Assembly (NCBI GenBank): GCA_016868255.1
Contig: VGHN01000009.1
Span: 1-64,000 of the forward strand
DNA length: 64,000 nucleotides
Direction of reading: 5' to 3'
From: Betaproteobacteria bacterium
GTDB taxonomy: Bacteria; Pseudomonadota; Gammaproteobacteria; Burkholderiales; Burkholderiaceae_A
Each line of letters starts with the position of its first letter. Position 1 is the stretch's first letter. The notes under the pieces are model-generated. The model did not search any database and was not told where the DNA came from. It was given only the letters and a program-made list of their open reading frames with translations. The position numbers were made by a program, and so were the translations under genes. Positions 16,178 to 25,062 of this stretch are shown here, one piece after another.

Positions 16178-19100
16178 ATGGCAGCGAGCGAGACGACGAC
16201 CCCTGCTCCGCGTGCGGTTGTGGAGTGGCTGTCTCGCTATTGGCGTCGGGCACTGGTGGTGCTCGTCCTGCTTGGTGCCACACTCCTGCTCAGCCTGAGC
16301 CTCGTCTTTAAATTTTTGGTTTGGCCGAGTATTGCGGCGGTTCTCACCGACCCGCAGGCAAGGGCAGAGTGGGTTGCCGAGAATGTCTCGGTCCCCGGCC
16401 GCCAACTCGTGGTGGATGGGTTGAGCGTGGGATGGTCGGATTGGTTCTCTCCGTCGGTCGAGATTGCAAGGCTCGAATGGCAAGACAGCGATGGCCAGTC
16501 ACTCGCCAGCCTTAAAAACGTCTCTGCGGTTTTTGGCGTGCGCAGCCTTCTCTCGCTCTGGTTTGAGATGCCTGTTTTTTCAAAGCTCCATGTGCAAAAC
16601 GTTGCCCTGGTCCTCGAGAGAAAAGATGGGTTTTGGCTTCTCGCGGGATTTGCGACGCAGTCCGATACGCCCACCTCACCCAAGGCGTTCGATTGGCTCT
16701 CCCACCAGGGACCGCTCTCACTCGATGCAATCACGCTCGACTGGCGGGTGAAGGAGTCCAGCCCTTCGGTGAGAGATTCAGAGGGGAAGATCGAGTTGGG
16801 GGCGATGCGCTTTCGGGCAGGTATCACCGGGTCCGACCTTGAGGTCCAGTCGCTTCCTCTGGCCCAACTGCGGGGCCTTCTGGCGTGGGTGATGCCCGAC
16901 CCCGACCCGAGCGGGCGGCTCTCACGCCTGGTCCTGCATTGGCCGCGCGGACTCGACGCATTGGTCCGCACAGAGTCTCACGCCATCTTAAGCACTCTTG
17001 AACTCCAGGCCCAGTTGGAGTCCGTGGGTTGGCAGTTCTCCGGCGGGCAACGGCTCTCGGGCCTCTCTGCGCGGCTCAATTGGAAGGGCCGCTCGGGTGA
17101 GGTCAGGCTCGACAGCGAATCGCTGGTGCTCGAGTCAAAGTGGTTCCACCGCACCGACCCAATGGCACTCGGCCGGGTGCAGGGTGATTTGGTCTGGGCA
17201 GGATTGGAGTTGGAATCGTCCCCGACCCATCCATTGTTGTTGAAGTCTTTGGTTGTGGATTTCAATCGCCTGAGTGCACAGGCGCCGGGCCACGCCATTG
17301 CGGCATCGGGTCACTGGCGCTATGAGGGCCAGGGGCTCGGTGACATGCGCGCACAGGGGACGATTCGGGACCTGCTGCCCGACCAATTATCGAATTGGAT
17401 GCCCCGGGTCGTTGGCATCCACACAAGAGACTGGATTGCCCGAGCGCCCCGGGGTGGGCGCCCCTTGTTGGGTGAATTTCAGATCAACGGCCCGCTTGCT
17501 GAGTTTCCATTTCGCGGCGAGTCTGCAGGGCAGTTCTCGGCGAAGATGCGTTTTGAGGATTTAGACCTTGAGTTCGGACGCAACTGGCCGTTTCTCAACG
17601 CCAAAGATCTCGAGTTGCGTTTTGAGAAGGCCCGTCTATCGCTTCAAAGCGAACAGTCTCGCATTGGCGTCAACCCACTGGTGAGGGTCACCGGTGAGAT
17701 CGCCGACGTGCTCGATCCGCACCCCATTCTGAAAATGCGGGGCCAATTCGACTCGGATCTCGGTGGAATCATCGAAAGCTTTCGCGCCACTCCACTACGA
17801 AACGAATTGGGTGGTCTGCTGCTCTCTGCGAGCGGAGGAGGGCCTGCAAGGCTTGATCTTGATTTGGCGATTGACCTCAATAAGACCGATGAGACCAAGG
17901 TTCTTGGAAGGCTTGAAATGATGGGCAGTGATCTCTCGCTCGAGGGGGGCATTCCAGACTTCCAGAGGCTCTCTGGCGTCATTGAGTTCTCGGAACAGTC
18001 CCTGCTGTCGCTCGCCCTAAAAGGAGGCTCCCTGGGTGGGCCGGTTGAAATTCAGTCGATGCCCAAGCCTCTCGATGGCCCTCGCGCGACCGCGCTTCGT
18101 GCGACGGGAACGGCCAAGGCGGCTGGAATTGAGAGCTGGATGGCCGAGGCCCTGGACCTGCCGTTGAAGGGCGCGCTGTCAGGTGAGACCGCCTACGAGG
18201 TCGATTTTCTTGCACGGGGTGGTTTGACGAGCCTGGATGTCCGCAGCAGCATGAGGGGCCTTGCGGTTCGGCTGCCACGCCCCGCTCGAAAGCTGGCCAC
18301 GCAAGATTGGGGCATGCGAGTTCGAATGAGTCAGACCCGCCAGGCCAACGGATCGCGACTCGCTCGCTGGGCCCTCCAGAGCGAGGGACGACAGATCTCC
18401 GGAATCATTGAGCAGTCTCTTCCGGGTCCAGCATCCACCGGCCGCATTCGAGGCCAGCTTGCCCTTGGGGCATTGGCGATGGAGCCCAGGGCGGATGGCA
18501 TCTTGGTTCGGCTTGTGTCGCCGACCATTGATCTTGGTCGATGGCTCTCGGCCCTTGATAAACACTTTGATTTCAACGGATCCGCTGGGGGAGTTGCTTC
18601 TGGCTCGGGCAGACGGGCAACGGAAGGGCTTCGCGGGATTGAGTTGCAGACTCCCAGTATGGAACTCGAGGGCCATCGGTTCTCTTCTGTCTCGGGCCGC
18701 GCCGATTACCAGAATGGAATCTGGGTGATCGACCTAGAGTCTCAGCAGGCCCAGGGCCAGCTTCGCTGGCAGCCGAACCTTGGGGCGGACTCGAAGCCCG
18801 CTGCTTCGCGGGGCGCGCTCACCGCTCAGTTCAGTCGTCTCTGGCTGACCCCATCGGGGGCCGCAAACTTGAGAGAGGACGAGAACGAGCAGGACACGGC
18901 CTCACTGACACGATTGAGCGAGGCCCGTCGATGGCCCTCGATTGTGCTGAGGGTAGAGGATTTGCGCTATGGGCCCAAGCAACTTGGGAGTCTTAATCTT
19001 GATGCGGCCCCCTCAGCAACCGAGTCCGCCTGGATCGTGAGTCGACTCGCCCTCGAAAACAAAGATGCAATCGTCTCTGGGAGTGGTAAGTGGGCTGCTT

Positions 19101-19807
19101 TCCCAGGCGCCTCGGGCAATCGGAATCTCTCCACGGCCCCCTCCGAGACAAGCCTCTCCATCGATATGTCGATCCGAAGCAGCCAGGGCCTGCTCTCAAG
19201 AATGGGCCACCCAGGGCTGCTTCGCGACACCCCCGGCGAGGTCAAGGGCAAGCTGGCCTGGGATGGGTCGCCGACCGACTACAAACTCTCGCGGCTTCGT
19301 GGGCAACTCTCGCTCGACCTTCGTCAGGGGCAATTCCTAAAGGCCGAGCCTGGGCTGGCCAAGCTCATCAGCGTTCTCAATCTGCAGTCTCTGCCCCGTC
19401 GAATCACTCTGGACTTTCGAGATATTTTTTCAGCCGGCTTTGCCTACGACCGCGTCCGCGGCGATGTGGAATTCAGCAACGGCCAAGCCAAGACCAACAA
19501 CCTTCGAATCCTGGGTGTCCAGGCCACCGTGTTCCTCGAGGGGGCCGTCAACCTAGTGGGTGAAACGCAAGACATGCGAGTCCTCGTCTTGCCGGAGCTC
19601 AATGCGGGATTGGCCTCGCTGGGCTATGCACTGGTCAACCCCGCCATTGGGCTAGGAAGCTTTATTGCGCAGTACATCCTTCGAGACCCCGTGCGAAAAA
19701 TTCTTGCCTATGAGTACCAGGTGACGGGCGCCTGGGCCGAGCCAAATGTTGTGGAGTTGAAGCGGCGGGTGGTGGAGAGCGGGCCAACCTCAGAGCCCGC
19801 TAAGTAA
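16178..19807 (+). CDS. yhdP: YhdP-family (TIGR02099) AsmA-like envelope protein
   Basis: A very large inner-membrane-anchored periplasmic protein of about 1209 residues, belonging to the AsmA-like YhdP family thought to bridge the periplasm and move phospholipids to the outer membrane. One membrane segment lies near residues 22-44 (RRALVVLVLLGATLLLSLSLVF) and the rest is long beta-rich repeat sequence; the C-terminal region with YDRVRGDVEFSNGQAKTNNL is typical. The track start is TTG at 16172; the ATG at 16178 is more likely. Position between glnE and the nitrilase gene is the conserved betaproteobacterial arrangement. Confidence 0.93.
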   Translation: MAASETTTPAPRAVVEWLSRYWRRALVVLVLLGATLLLSLSLVFKFLVWPSIAAVLTDPQARAEWVAENVSVPGRQLVVDGLSVGWSDWFSPSVEIARLEWQDSDGQSLASLKNVSAVFGVRSLLSLWFEMPVFSKLHVQNVALVLERKDGFWLLAGFATQSDTPTSPKAFDWLSHQGPLSLDAITLDWRVKESSPSVRDSEGKIELGAMRFRAGITGSDLEVQSLPLAQLRGLLAWVMPDPDPSGRLSRLVLHWPRGLDALVRTESHAILSTLELQAQLESVGWQFSGGQRLSGLSARLNWKGRSGEVRLDSESLVLESKWFHRTDPMALGRVQGDLVWAGLELESSPTHPLLLKSLVVDFNRLSAQAPGHAIAASGHWRYEGQGLGDMRAQGTIRDLLPDQLSNWMPRVVGIHTRDWIARAPRGGRPLLGEFQINGPLAEFPFRGESAGQFSAKMRFEDLDLEFGRNWPFLNAKDLELRFEKARLSLQSEQSRIGVNPLVRVTGEIADVLDPHPILKMRGQFDSDLGGIIESFRATPLRNELGGLLLSASGGGPARLDLDLAIDLNKTDETKVLGRLEMMGSDLSLEGGIPDFQRLSGVIEFSEQSLLSLALKGGSLGGPVEIQSMPKPLDGPRATALRATGTAKAAGIESWMAEALDLPLKGALSGETAYEVDFLARGGLTSLDVRSSMRGLAVRLPRPARKLATQDWGMRVRMSQTRQANGSRLARWALQSEGRQISGIIEQSLPGPASTGRIRGQLALGALAMEPRADGILVRLVSPTIDLGRWLSALDKHFDFNGSAGGVASGSGRRATEGLRGIELQTPSMELEGHRFSSVSGRADYQNGIWVIDLESQQAQGQLRWQPNLGADSKPAASRGALTAQFSRLWLTPSGAANLREDENEQDTASLTRLSEARRWPSIVLRVEDLRYGPKQLGSLNLDAAPSATESAWIVSRLALENKDAIVSGSGKWAAFPGASGNRNLSTAPSETSLSIDMSIRSSQGLLSRMGHPGLLRDTPGEVKGKLAWDGSPTDYKLSRLRGQLSLDLRQGQFLKAEPGLAKLISVLNLQSLPRRITLDFRDIFSAGFAYDRVRGDVEFSNGQAKTNNLRILGVQATVFLEGAVNLVGETQDMRVLVLPELNAGLASLGYALVNPAIGLGSFIAQYILRDPVRKILAYEYQVTGAWAEPNVVELKRRVVESGPTSEPAK

Positions 19808-19849
19808 GTTCGCGATAATCGACGCCTCAGACAACAACAAGGACGCCCA

Positions 19850-20686
19850 ATGGCAATAGTGGCAGCGGTGCAGATGGTTTCTGGCCCAGAGGTACAGAAG
19901 AATCTCTGGGACATGGGCCAATGGGTTCGACAGGCCGCGCTCAAGGGGGCGCAGTTGGTGGTGTTGCCAGAATATTTCTGCCTCATGGCGCCCAACCCAC
20001 AGGAGAAGTGCCTTCATGCGGAGTCGGCCTGCGACCTGGGAGCCGTTCCCACCGAACCGATTCAGTCCGCGCTCTCGGCTGCGGCCAAGTCGAATCGTGT
20101 ATGGCTGGTCGGTGGGACTGTGCCGTTGCGGTCCTCCGACCCTGGCCGTGTCTTTAATGCGTGTCTCGTCTTTGACCCAGAGGGGCGCCTGGCTGCCCGT
20201 TATGACAAATTGCATTTGTTCTCTTTTCAGCAGGGGCAGGAGGCCTTTGACGAGGCCAAGACCATATGTCCGGGCGACCGTCCGGCTGCATGCGAGACCC
20301 CAGTGGGGCACACCGCCCTCTCGGTCTGCTACGACATTCGGTTTCCCGAATACTTCCGCACCTTGGCCACCCCTGCACCGCTCGACTTGATTGTGGTGAG
20401 TGCGGCATTCACAGAGACCACCGGGCGCGCCCACTGGGAGACGCTTCTTCGCGCCCGGGCCATCGAGAACCAGACCTGGCTCATCGCAAGCGCCCAAGGG
20501 GGTGAGCATCCTGGTGGTCGACGAACCTGGGGCCACAGCATGCTGATTGATCCATGGGGTCGAATCATCTCGGAGCGCGCCACTGGGGCCGGCCTGGTGG
20601 TGGGTGAGGTCGATGCCTCGGTGACAGAGCAGATTCGCATAAACTTGCCCGCACTGCGACACCGAACCATCGGAGTTTCTCTATGA
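19850..20686 (+). CDS. Carbon-nitrogen hydrolase, nitrilase superfamily (Nit2-like)
   Basis: A cytoplasmic amidase of the nitrilase superfamily, closest in pattern to deaminated-glutathione/omega-amidases of the Nit type. The catalytic triad is visible: Glu41 in VVLPEYF, Lys120 in YDKLHLF and Cys160 in SVCYDIRFPEYF. The 278-residue length is normal. An AAGGA sequence precedes the ATG. The stop overlaps the tldD start (ATGA), and the pair with yhdP and tldD is conserved in Burkholderiales. Exact substrate cannot be read from sequence. Confidence 0.92.
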   Translation: MAIVAAVQMVSGPEVQKNLWDMGQWVRQAALKGAQLVVLPEYFCLMAPNPQEKCLHAESACDLGAVPTEPIQSALSAAAKSNRVWLVGGTVPLRSSDPGRVFNACLVFDPEGRLAARYDKLHLFSFQQGQEAFDEAKTICPGDRPAACETPVGHTALSVCYDIRFPEYFRTLATPAPLDLIVVSAAFTETTGRAHWETLLRARAIENQTWLIASAQGGEHPGGRRTWGHSMLIDPWGRIISERATGAGLVVGEVDASVTEQIRINLPALRHRTIGVSL

Positions 20687-22179
20687 CCCCAGCCGACAAC
20701 GCCATTGCCTCGCTCGCCACGGCCAACCGCCTCCTGCTTGAACCGCACGGGTTGCTTGAATCCGATTTGCATGCGGCCTTGGCAGAGATTCACGGCCATC
20801 GCGTGGACTTTGCGGATTTGTATTTTCAGTACACCCGATCGGAGGCGTGGAGCCTGGATGAGGGCATGGTCAAGTCGGGTAGTTTCTCGATCGATATGGG
20901 TGTGGGCGTCCGAGCGATCGCGGGGGAGAAGACGGCCTTCGCCTACAGTGACACCCTGAGCCCAGCTGCGCTCATGGAAGCCGCCCGAACCACGCGCAGC
21001 ATTGCGCGGTCCGGGGGAAGTGCCAAGGGTCAAAGAATTCGTGACCATCGCGCGCGCATCACGCGCCAGCGTGAAGTATTTCAATGCGCGGGTTCATCGC
21101 CACTCTATCGCCCGGCCGATCCAATCGAGGTTCTCTCTGCGAGTGACAAGGTGGCTCTGCTGATGGAAGTCGAGCGCGTGGCTCGCGCAGAAGACCCCCG
21201 TGTGGTGCAGGTCATGGCCTCGCTTGCTGGGGAATACGACGTGGTTTTGGTGATGCGAAGCGATGGCCGATTGGCCTCTGATGTTCGACCCCTGGTGCGG
21301 CTGTCGGTCTCGGTCATTGTTGAGTCCAATGGCCGACGTGAGCAGGGCTCGAGCGGGGGTGGCGGGCGCCAGGATTTCCGACTCTTCAATCAGCAAACCA
21401 TTGAGTCCTATGCCAAAGAAGCGGTACGTCAGGCCTTGGTGAACCTGGAATCCCGGCCTGCACCTGCTGGCACCATGCCCGTGGTTCTCGGCCCCGGATG
21501 GCCGGGTGTTCTGCTCCATGAGGCGGTGGGGCACGGCCTCGAGGGCGACTTCAATCGCAAGGGTTCCTCTGCGTTTGCAGGCCGCATTGGCCAGCGAGTT
21601 GCTGCCAAAGGCGTCACGGTGATTGACGATGGTGCAATGCCTGGTCGGCGTGGGTCACTCAACGTGGATGACGAGGGCAATGCCACCCAGCGCAATGTCC
21701 TAATTGAAGACGGCATTCTCTGCGGCTACCTGCAAGACAGCCACAATGCCCGCCTAATGGGAGTGCCGGTCACCGGCAACGGTCGGCGTGAGTCCTATGC
21801 CCATCTCACCATGCCCCGCATGACCAATACCTTCATGTTGGCCGGCGACAAGGCGCCTGAAGACATCGTTGCATCGCTCGATCGTGGCTTGTATGCGGTT
21901 AACTTCGGCGGCGGCCAAGTGGATATCACCAGCGGGAAGTTCGTGTTTTCTGCCTCGGAGGCCTACTGGGTAGAGAACGGGAAGATTCAGTATCCCGTCA
22001 AAGGCGCGACCATTATTGGCAACGGGCCGGATGCGCTAACGCGCGTGACCCTGATTGGCAACGACCTTGAACTCGACCCCGGCATTGGCACTTGCGGGAA
22101 AGAGGGCCAGAGCGTTCCCGTGGGAGTGGGCCAACCAACGCTTCGCCTTGAGGGCCTGACTGTGGGTGGAACTGGCTGA
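20683..22179 (+). CDS. tldD: Metalloprotease TldD
   Basis: TldD acts with PmbA/TldE as a cytoplasmic metalloprotease that degrades or trims unfolded peptides and modified peptide precursors. The 498-residue protein contains the zinc motif HEAVGHGLEGD near residues 279-283, inside the family block LLHEAVGHGLEGDFNRKGSS, and the C-terminal block GGGQVDITSGKFVFSASEAY. Translation is coupled to the nitrilase gene by an ATGA overlap. Its partner pmbA is not in the window. Confidence 0.96.
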   Translation: MTPADNAIASLATANRLLLEPHGLLESDLHAALAEIHGHRVDFADLYFQYTRSEAWSLDEGMVKSGSFSIDMGVGVRAIAGEKTAFAYSDTLSPAALMEAARTTRSIARSGGSAKGQRIRDHRARITRQREVFQCAGSSPLYRPADPIEVLSASDKVALLMEVERVARAEDPRVVQVMASLAGEYDVVLVMRSDGRLASDVRPLVRLSVSVIVESNGRREQGSSGGGGRQDFRLFNQQTIESYAKEAVRQALVNLESRPAPAGTMPVVLGPGWPGVLLHEAVGHGLEGDFNRKGSSAFAGRIGQRVAAKGVTVIDDGAMPGRRGSLNVDDEGNATQRNVLIEDGILCGYLQDSHNARLMGVPVTGNGRRESYAHLTMPRMTNTFMLAGDKAPEDIVASLDRGLYAVNFGGGQVDITSGKFVFSASEAYWVENGKIQYPVKGATIIGNGPDALTRVTLIGNDLELDPGIGTCGKEGQSVPVGVGQPTLRLEGLTVGGTG

Positions 22180-22205
22180 GTTTTTGTAAAGCGTTTTTGT
22201 AAAGC
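22180..22205 (+). repeat. 13-bp tandem duplication between tldD and aroG
   Basis: Two perfect adjacent copies of GTTTTTGTAAAGC begin on the base after the tldD stop. They are A+T-rich compared with the surroundings. Confidence 0.9.
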
Positions 22206-22207
22206 CA

Positions 22208-22239
22208 CGGGGTGCCGATCGCAGGCCGATCAAGCCCCG
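22208..22239 (+). promoter_or_regulatory. Possible imperfect hairpin in the aroG leader
   Basis: CGGGG and CCCCG flank an inner GATCG-caggc-CGATC stem, giving a two-part hairpin with small interior loops about 20 bases before the aroG ATG. There is no following T run, so it is not a standard terminator; an effect on aroG expression is only a possibility. Confidence 0.3.
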
Positions 22240-22258
22240 GGGTCTCGTTGGCGTTAAA

Positions 22259-23344
22259 ATGTTGTTTATGGCAAAAACTTCAAACCTGCGCATTCGCGAC
22301 ATCAAAGAACTCGTTACCCCCAATCAATTGGTAGCAGAGTTGCCGGTCTCCGATCGTGCCGCCCAGACCGTGTCAAGCGGCAGGGAGGCGATTCATCGCA
22401 TTCTCCACGGCATGGACGACCGACTCCTCGTCATCATTGGGCCGTGCTCGATTCATGATCCCAAGGCGGCCTTGGAGTACGCCAAACGGCTGCTCTCGGA
22501 GAGAGATCGCTGGAAAGACAGCCTCGAGATCGTCATGCGTGTCTATTTCGAAAAGCCCAGGACCACCGTGGGATGGAAGGGTCTGATCAATGACCCGCAC
22601 CTCGACGATAGTTTTGATATCAATACGGGGCTTCGCAAAGGACGAGCCATCCTCGCCCAGATCAACGAATTGGGCCTGCCGGCTGGGGTGGAGTTTCTTG
22701 ATGTGATCTCCCCCCAGTACATCGCCGACTTGGTCGCCTGGGGAGCCATTGGCGCTCGAACCACCGAGTCGCAGGTTCATCGTGAACTTGCCTCTGGCCT
22801 CTCATGCCCGGTTGGTTTTAAAAACGGAACCGACGGCAATCTGAAGATTGCGTTCGACGCCATCAAGGCGGCCTCACACCCTCATCATTTCTTATCGGTG
22901 ACCAGCGAAGGCCGCACTGCAATCGTCTCGACCACCGGTAATGAGGACTGCCACGTGATTCTTCGTGGCGGCAAACAGCCCAACTACGATGCCGCCAGTG
23001 TCGAGGCCGCCTGCCAAGAGGCCAATGCGGCCAAGGCACCCTGCCGCCTGATGATCGATATGAGCCATGGCAATTCAAGCAAGAAGCCCGAGAATCAGCT
23101 GCCCGTCTCTGCGGTGGTTGCACAACAGTTGTCGGCAGGCGACAGCCGCATATTCGGTGTCATGGTCGAGAGCCACCTGGTCTTTGGGCGCCAGGACTTG
23201 TTGCCTGGTCAAGGATTGGACGACCTCACCTATGGCCAAAGCATCACCGATGCTTGTATTGGCTGGGAGGACAGCCAGACCATTCTCGAGAATCTCTCAG
23301 AGGGCGTTCGCAAACGTCGCTTGGCCGCGGTTCAGGCCGCTTGA
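22259..23344 (+). CDS. aroG: 3-deoxy-7-phosphoheptulonate synthase (DAHP synthase, class I)
   Basis: This enzyme joins phosphoenolpyruvate and erythrose 4-phosphate, the first step of the shikimate pathway. The 361-residue length and motifs are those of the AroF/G/H type: LLVIIGPCSIHDPKAALEYA, IVMRVYFEKPRTTVGWKGLINDP, GARTTESQVHRELASGLSCPVGFKNGTDGN and the metal-site DMSHGNSSKKPENQ. The isozyme (Tyr- or Phe-sensitive) cannot be decided by eye. The ATG at 22259 or the one at 22268 could be used; neither has a strong Shine-Dalgarno. Confidence 0.96.
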   Translation: MLFMAKTSNLRIRDIKELVTPNQLVAELPVSDRAAQTVSSGREAIHRILHGMDDRLLVIIGPCSIHDPKAALEYAKRLLSERDRWKDSLEIVMRVYFEKPRTTVGWKGLINDPHLDDSFDINTGLRKGRAILAQINELGLPAGVEFLDVISPQYIADLVAWGAIGARTTESQVHRELASGLSCPVGFKNGTDGNLKIAFDAIKAASHPHHFLSVTSEGRTAIVSTTGNEDCHVILRGGKQPNYDAASVEAACQEANAAKAPCRLMIDMSHGNSSKKPENQLPVSAVVAQQLSAGDSRIFGVMVESHLVFGRQDLLPGQGLDDLTYGQSITDACIGWEDSQTILENLSEGVRKRRLAAVQAA

Positions 23345-23349
23345 GTTAA

Positions 23350-23373
23350 AGGCCGCTCCCTCTCAAGCGGCCT
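23350..23373. terminator. Candidate bidirectional hairpin between convergent aroG and the adenosyltransferase gene
   Basis: AGGCCGCT and AGCGGCCT form a perfect 8-base stem with an 8-base loop in the 63-base gap between the two stops. Read on the minus strand it is followed by a short TTTAA run; on the plus strand no T tract follows. Confidence 0.5.
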
Positions 23374-23407
23374 CGATTCAAGCAGCGCCGGCTCCTCACC
23401 CTTTGGT

Positions 23408-24028
23408 TCAGGATTTGAGCGGCGTGGGGGTCCGTTTACTCCAGACGGGTGTCTCGATCTGCGAGAGTTGGGCGAGCCGCCTGCAGAGAACAAAGAGAAA
23501 ATCCGATAGCCGATTGAGGTACTGCTCGGGTCCGGCCGCTCGCAATAGGGCCTGGGCTTGCGGGCTGGCTCGGCCCTCGAGTTCGATGAGTTGAATCAGG
23601 GCGCGCTCGGCCCGGCGCGCAACGGTTCGACAGACATGGGCTTGGGCCATGGGCAGACTGCCTCCCGGCAGGATGAATTCTCTGAGCGGCGGCAGGTCGG
23701 CGTTGGCCTCATGGAGCCACTCCTCGATGGCAATCAAGCGATCTTCCAAGAGGTAGCTCTGGCCGGGCATGCTCAACTCACCGCCGAGATCAAAGAGGTC
23801 GTGTTGGAGTGCATCGAGTTTGGAGTCGATACCGCTTTTGGCGTCCGAGTCGATTCTCGTCTCTGCAAGCAAATGCGCTCGCAGCACACCGAGCTGGCTA
23901 TTGAGTTCGTCGACCTCACCGATGACGTGAATTCGGGCGTGGTCCTTGAGCAGCCGCGTGCCGTCGGCCAATCCAGTCGTGCCGTCATCGCCCGTGTGCG
24001 TGGCGATGCGAGAGAGTCGATGTCCCAT
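23408..24028 (-). CDS. Corrinoid (cob(I)alamin) adenosyltransferase, PduO type
   Basis: This enzyme transfers adenosyl from ATP to cob(I)alamin to make adenosylcobalamin. The 206-residue protein shows the PduO-type N-terminal ATP loop THTGDDGTTGLADG, the VIGEVDELNSQLG helix, the RRAERALIQL segment and the C-terminal YLNRLSDFLFVLCR. It starts 39 bases after the lysR stop on the same strand and may be co-transcribed with it, though there is no functional link. Its presence implies B12 use; the B12-dependent QueG is also in the window. Confidence 0.93.
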   Translation of the reverse strand: MGHRLSRIATHTGDDGTTGLADGTRLLKDHARIHVIGEVDELNSQLGVLRAHLLAETRIDSDAKSGIDSKLDALQHDLFDLGGELSMPGQSYLLEDRLIAIEEWLHEANADLPPLREFILPGGSLPMAQAHVCRTVARRAERALIQLIELEGRASPQAQALLRAAGPEQYLNRLSDFLFVLCRRLAQLSQIETPVWSKRTPTPLKS

Positions 24029-24067
24029 GAATTCTTTCTGGTTCGTGGTGGTTTCAGTGGGCGGACC

Positions 24068-24976
24068 CTAGAGACCGCGTGCCCACCAATTGTCCTGAAA
24101 TTGGCTCTGTAGCCAGCTCAAAAGCACACTCACCTTGGTGGGAAGAAGGCGCGGTGAAGGGTAGACCGCGTGCACTTCCTGGGAGGGCATTCGCCAATCA
24201 CTGAGAATCTCGCTGACCTGCCCAGCCTTTAGAGCCGGGTGCGCGACATAGCGTGGGAGGGCGGCGATCCCCATGTCTTCGCGGGCAGCCAGCAGAAGGG
24301 CAGAGAGATTATTCGAGCGCAGCGGACCCTGGACCGTTACGTTGACCTCTTCGCCCCCGGTGCCACTGAATTGCCAACGGGCATCGCCCTGGACCGTGCT
24401 GTAAATCAGGGCCTGATGACCCTTTAGCTCCTGTGGCTGTTTGGGGCGTCCATTGGCCTTGAGGTAGGCGGGGGATGCCACTACCACCCAGGGATTGAGC
24501 CCAAGGTGACGCGAACCCAGGCTCGAGTCCGCCAATCGTCCCATTCGAATGGCCACATCAATGCCCTGCTCGGTGAGGTTGATGTAACGGTCGTCGAAGG
24601 AGAGGTCGATCTGGAGGCTCGGGTGCTGCTTGAGGAAGTCGATAATCAGTGGGGCGAGCACCTGCCGACCAAATGCCACCGAGGTGCTCAGGCGAATGGT
24701 TCCGTGCAACTCCTCGCGCATGGCCGCGACGAGGTTCTGGGCCTCCTCGAATTGATGCAGGATGTCCCGACTGCGCTCGTAAAACAGAGCCCCCACTTCG
24801 GTGACCGAGACGCCGCGAGTGGTGCGGTGCAGAAGCCTCGAACCGAGCCGGTCTTCGAGTTGGGCAATGGCTTTGGTCACCGCCGGCTGGCCCATTCCCG
24901 CCTCTGAGGCCGCCTTGCTGAATGAGCCGAGGTCCACCACGCGCACGAACACTTGAAGGGATTGGATTTGGTCCAT
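24068..24976 (-). CDS. LysR-family transcriptional regulator
   Basis: A 302-residue LysR-type regulator: N-terminal winged helix-turn-helix (MDQIQSLQVFVRVVDLGSFSKAA, recognition helix about residues 17-36) and a C-terminal periplasmic-binding-protein-like effector domain (WVVVASPAYLKANGRPKQP). It is divergent from gcl across 183 bases, the usual arrangement for a regulator and its target operon, so control of the glyoxylate genes is the natural inference. A perfect inverted repeat lies directly upstream of its start. The effector is unknown. Confidence 0.93.
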   Translation of the reverse strand: MDQIQSLQVFVRVVDLGSFSKAASEAGMGQPAVTKAIAQLEDRLGSRLLHRTTRGVSVTEVGALFYERSRDILHQFEEAQNLVAAMREELHGTIRLSTSVAFGRQVLAPLIIDFLKQHPSLQIDLSFDDRYINLTEQGIDVAIRMGRLADSSLGSRHLGLNPWVVVASPAYLKANGRPKQPQELKGHQALIYSTVQGDARWQFSGTGGEEVNVTVQGPLRSNNLSALLLAAREDMGIAALPRYVAHPALKAGQVSEILSDWRMPSQEVHAVYPSPRLLPTKVSVLLSWLQSQFQDNWWARGL

Positions 24977-24982
24977 GCCAAA

Positions 24983-25001
24983 TTATTCCACATAGGAATA
25001 A
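24983..25001. promoter_or_regulatory. Palindromic candidate operator upstream of lysR
   Basis: TTATTCC-acata-GGAATAA is a perfect 7-base inverted repeat with a 5-base spacer and contains the T-N11-A pattern typical of LysR-type binding sites. It lies 6 bases from the lysR ATG, where it would overlap the ribosome or promoter region, suggesting autoregulation. Confidence 0.5.
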
Positions 25002-25034
25002 ACCAAATTCAGCGGTGTGGGATTCCGTCAGGAC

Positions 25035-25062
25035 TTGTCTGGGGCAAGAATGCGACTATCCA
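25035..25062 (+). promoter_or_regulatory. Possible gcl promoter
   Basis: TTGTCT and TATCCA are separated by 16 bases. The -10-like TATCCA falls inside the first 21-bp repeat and is repeated in the second. Matches to consensus are only moderate. Confidence 0.3.

Noticed and set aside
19790-20662. 290-residue open frame antisense to the nitrilase gene
   Set aside because: Antisense shadow of a well-supported gene with intact catalytic triad.
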